Below are positions 5,088-6,047 of a stretch of 6,047 nucleotides of DNA, piece after piece. The notes beneath the pieces are model-generated. The model was not told the DNA's origin. It saw only the letters and a list, made by a program, of their open reading frames with translations, and did not search any database. Made by a program: the position numbers and the translations under genes. Positions within the stretch are counted from its first letter, which is position 1; each line of letters starts with the position of its first letter. Location of the stretch: contig DATGLH010000139.1 of the NCBI GenBank assembly GCA_035294225.1, positions 1-6,047 on the forward strand. Direction: 5' to 3'. Origin of the DNA: Trebonia sp035294225 (GTDB lineage: Bacteria; Actinomycetota; Actinomycetes; Streptosporangiales; Streptosporangiaceae).

Positions 5088-5965
5088 GGGGTGTCTCCTC
5101 GGGTGATCGGGACCCGGACGGTGTTGCCCCACTCGGTCCACGATCCGTCGTAGTTGCGCACGTGCGGGTAGCCGAGCAGGTGCTGGAGCACGAACCAGGT
5201 GTGGCTGGAGCGCTCGCCGATGCGGCAGTACACCACGATGTCGTCCTCGGGGCGCACCCCCGCCTCGTCGCGGTAGATGGCCTCCAGTTCCGCGCGGGTG
5301 CGGAAGGTGGCGTCGTCGGCGGCCGCCCGTGCCCACGGGACGTTGCGCGCGCCGGGGATGTGGCCGCCGCGCACGGCGCCTTCCTGCGGATAGTCGGGCA
5401 TGTGCAGCAGCTCGCCGGTGTACTCGCCCGGCGAGCGCACGTCGATCAGCGGCTTGCCCAGATGCGCGAGCACGTCCTCACGGAACGCCCGGATCTGCGT
5501 GTCGTCGCGGTCCACGACGGGGTAGTCGGTCCGCTTGCGGTCCGGCGTCTCCTTGCTGACCGGGCGGCCCTCGGCGATCCACTTGGCCCGGCCCCCGTCC
5601 ATCAGCCGCAGGTCGGGGTGCCCGAACAGCGAGCACACCCACAGCGCGTAGGCGGCCCACCAGTTGTTCCTGTCGCCGTAGAGGACCAGCGTCGTGTCCC
5701 GGCTGATGCCCTTCTCCGACATCAGCCGGGCGAAGCCGGCCCCGTCGACGTAGTCGCGGGTGACCGGGTCGTTGAGCTCGGTGTGCCAGTCGAGCTTGAC
5801 CGCGCCGGGGATGTGGCCGGTCTCGTACAGCAGGACGTCCTCGTCGGACTCGGCCACTACCAGCCCGGGATCGTCGAGGTGCCCGGCCACCCACTCGGTG
5901 GACACGATCATCTCCGGGTGGGCGTACTCCTGGAACTTGGCCGCTGAATCATAGGGCAGCGCCAT
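5084..5965 (-). CDS. Two-domain thiosulfate/3-mercaptopyruvate sulfurtransferase (rhodanese)
   Basis: This encodes a 293-residue cytoplasmic enzyme that moves sulfur from thiosulfate or 3-mercaptopyruvate to thiol acceptors through a cysteine persulfide. Two rhodanese domains are visible. The inactive N-terminal domain (about 20-135) includes ETGHIPGAVKLDWHTELNDP, LVLYGDRNNWWAAYALWV and RLMDGGRAKW. The catalytic C-terminal domain (about 160-290) includes LIDVRSPGEYTGE, GGHIPGARNVPW and the active-site loop VVYCRIGERSSHTW with Cys-247. The CRIGERS loop and overall sequence closely resemble mycobacterial CysA2/CysA3 as I remember them. This loop is usually linked to the thiosulfate-preferring group, though specificity is not certain. 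The start is ATG 5965, with GAGG 6 nt upstream; an in-frame GTG at 5977 would add four residues but has a poor ribosome site. The last codons overlap sufE by 4 bp, so the two are one operon. Confidence 0.95.
   Translation of the reverse strand: MALPYDSAAKFQEYAHPEMIVSTEWVAGHLDDPGLVVAESDEDVLLYETGHIPGAVKLDWHTELNDPVTRDYVDGAGFARLMSEKGISRDTTLVLYGDRNNWWAAYALWVCSLFGHPDLRLMDGGRAKWIAEGRPVSKETPDRKRTDYPVVDRDDTQIRAFREDVLAHLGKPLIDVRSPGEYTGELLHMPDYPQEGAVRGGHIPGARNVPWARAAADDATFRTRAELEAIYRDEAGVRPEDDIVVYCRIGERSSHTWFVLQHLLGYPHVRNYDGSWTEWGNTVRVPITRGDTP
5095..5100 (-). promoter_or_regulatory. Shine-Dalgarno GAGGAG for sufE
   Basis: GAGGAG on the minus strand lies 7 nt before the sufE GTG (5087-5085), inside the end of the sulfurtransferase gene. 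With the GTGA overlap it fixes the sufE start and implies translational coupling. Confidence 0.75.
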
Positions 5966-6047
5966 CGCCGGCCTCACTTCCGCTCGGAATCACCACAGTC
6001 ACGTAGTGAAACGCGGCAACGCGGCCGACCCTTCCAACCCTGCCACG
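5966..6047 (-). promoter_or_regulatory. Upstream region of the sulfurtransferase-sufE operon
   Basis: This 82-bp stretch should hold the operon promoter, unless transcription starts beyond the window. GAGG (5975-5972) is the ribosome site. A small inverted repeat, TCAC-GTA-GTGA (5999-6009), lies about 35-45 bp before the ATG. No convincing -35/-10 pair can be seen; TTGCCG on the minus strand is the nearest -35 candidate but lacks a good -10. Confidence 0.3.

Noticed and set aside
5162..5947. 261-codon + strand open frame opposite the sulfurtransferase gene
   Set aside because: The opposite strand encodes an unmistakable two-domain rhodanese; this frame has no recognisable motif and is a codon-bias mirror.

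Overview
This is a GC-rich window with strong codon bias, clearly actinobacterial. The evidence is the GC-ending codons, the GTG starts, the likely leaderless promoters, and proteins that match actinobacterial families (a CysA-type rhodanese, a SufE with an ECQS active site, DUF2237, PadR). Genus cannot be determined from the sequence.

Layout, left to right. (1) The last 48 codons of a + strand gene enter from the left edge; it may be an ABC-transporter solute-binding protein. (2) Convergent to it is a minus-strand two-gene operon, a PadR-family repressor followed by a DHA2/EmrB-type MFS exporter with a GTGA start/stop overlap. A promoter with its -10 box 6 nt before the padR GTG (so probably leaderless) is covered by a 32-bp imperfect palindrome, which fits an autoregulated drug-efflux switch. 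(3) Divergent from padR are a small four-helix membrane protein of unknown function and, 44 nt downstream, a DUF2237 protein. (4) A 287-bp intergenic stretch holds a 16-bp tandem repeat (about 3.75 copies), a GC hairpin, a 12-bp palindrome, and a 7-bp inverted repeat overlapping the probable -10 of the next gene. (5) That gene is an aldo/keto reductase with an intact catalytic tetrad. (6) A 200-bp convergent intergenic region holds hairpins, a 20-bp direct repeat and paired GCGATCGC octamers. (7) A minus-strand operon of a two-domain thiosulfate/3-mercaptopyruvate sulfurtransferase and SufE follows, coupled by a second GTGA overlap; its upstream region runs to the right edge.

Functionally the window is a series of small independent units. 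Two have clear internal logic: PadR senses a compound and controls the exporter, and the rhodanese and SufE probably form a sulfur-transfer pair in which one protein's persulfide passes to the other. I see no CRISPR, tRNA, rRNA, transposase or phage gene. No clearly new multi-gene defence or biosynthetic system is visible. The most unusual items are the operator geometry at padR and the rhodanese-SufE coupling without a cysteine desulfurase in view.
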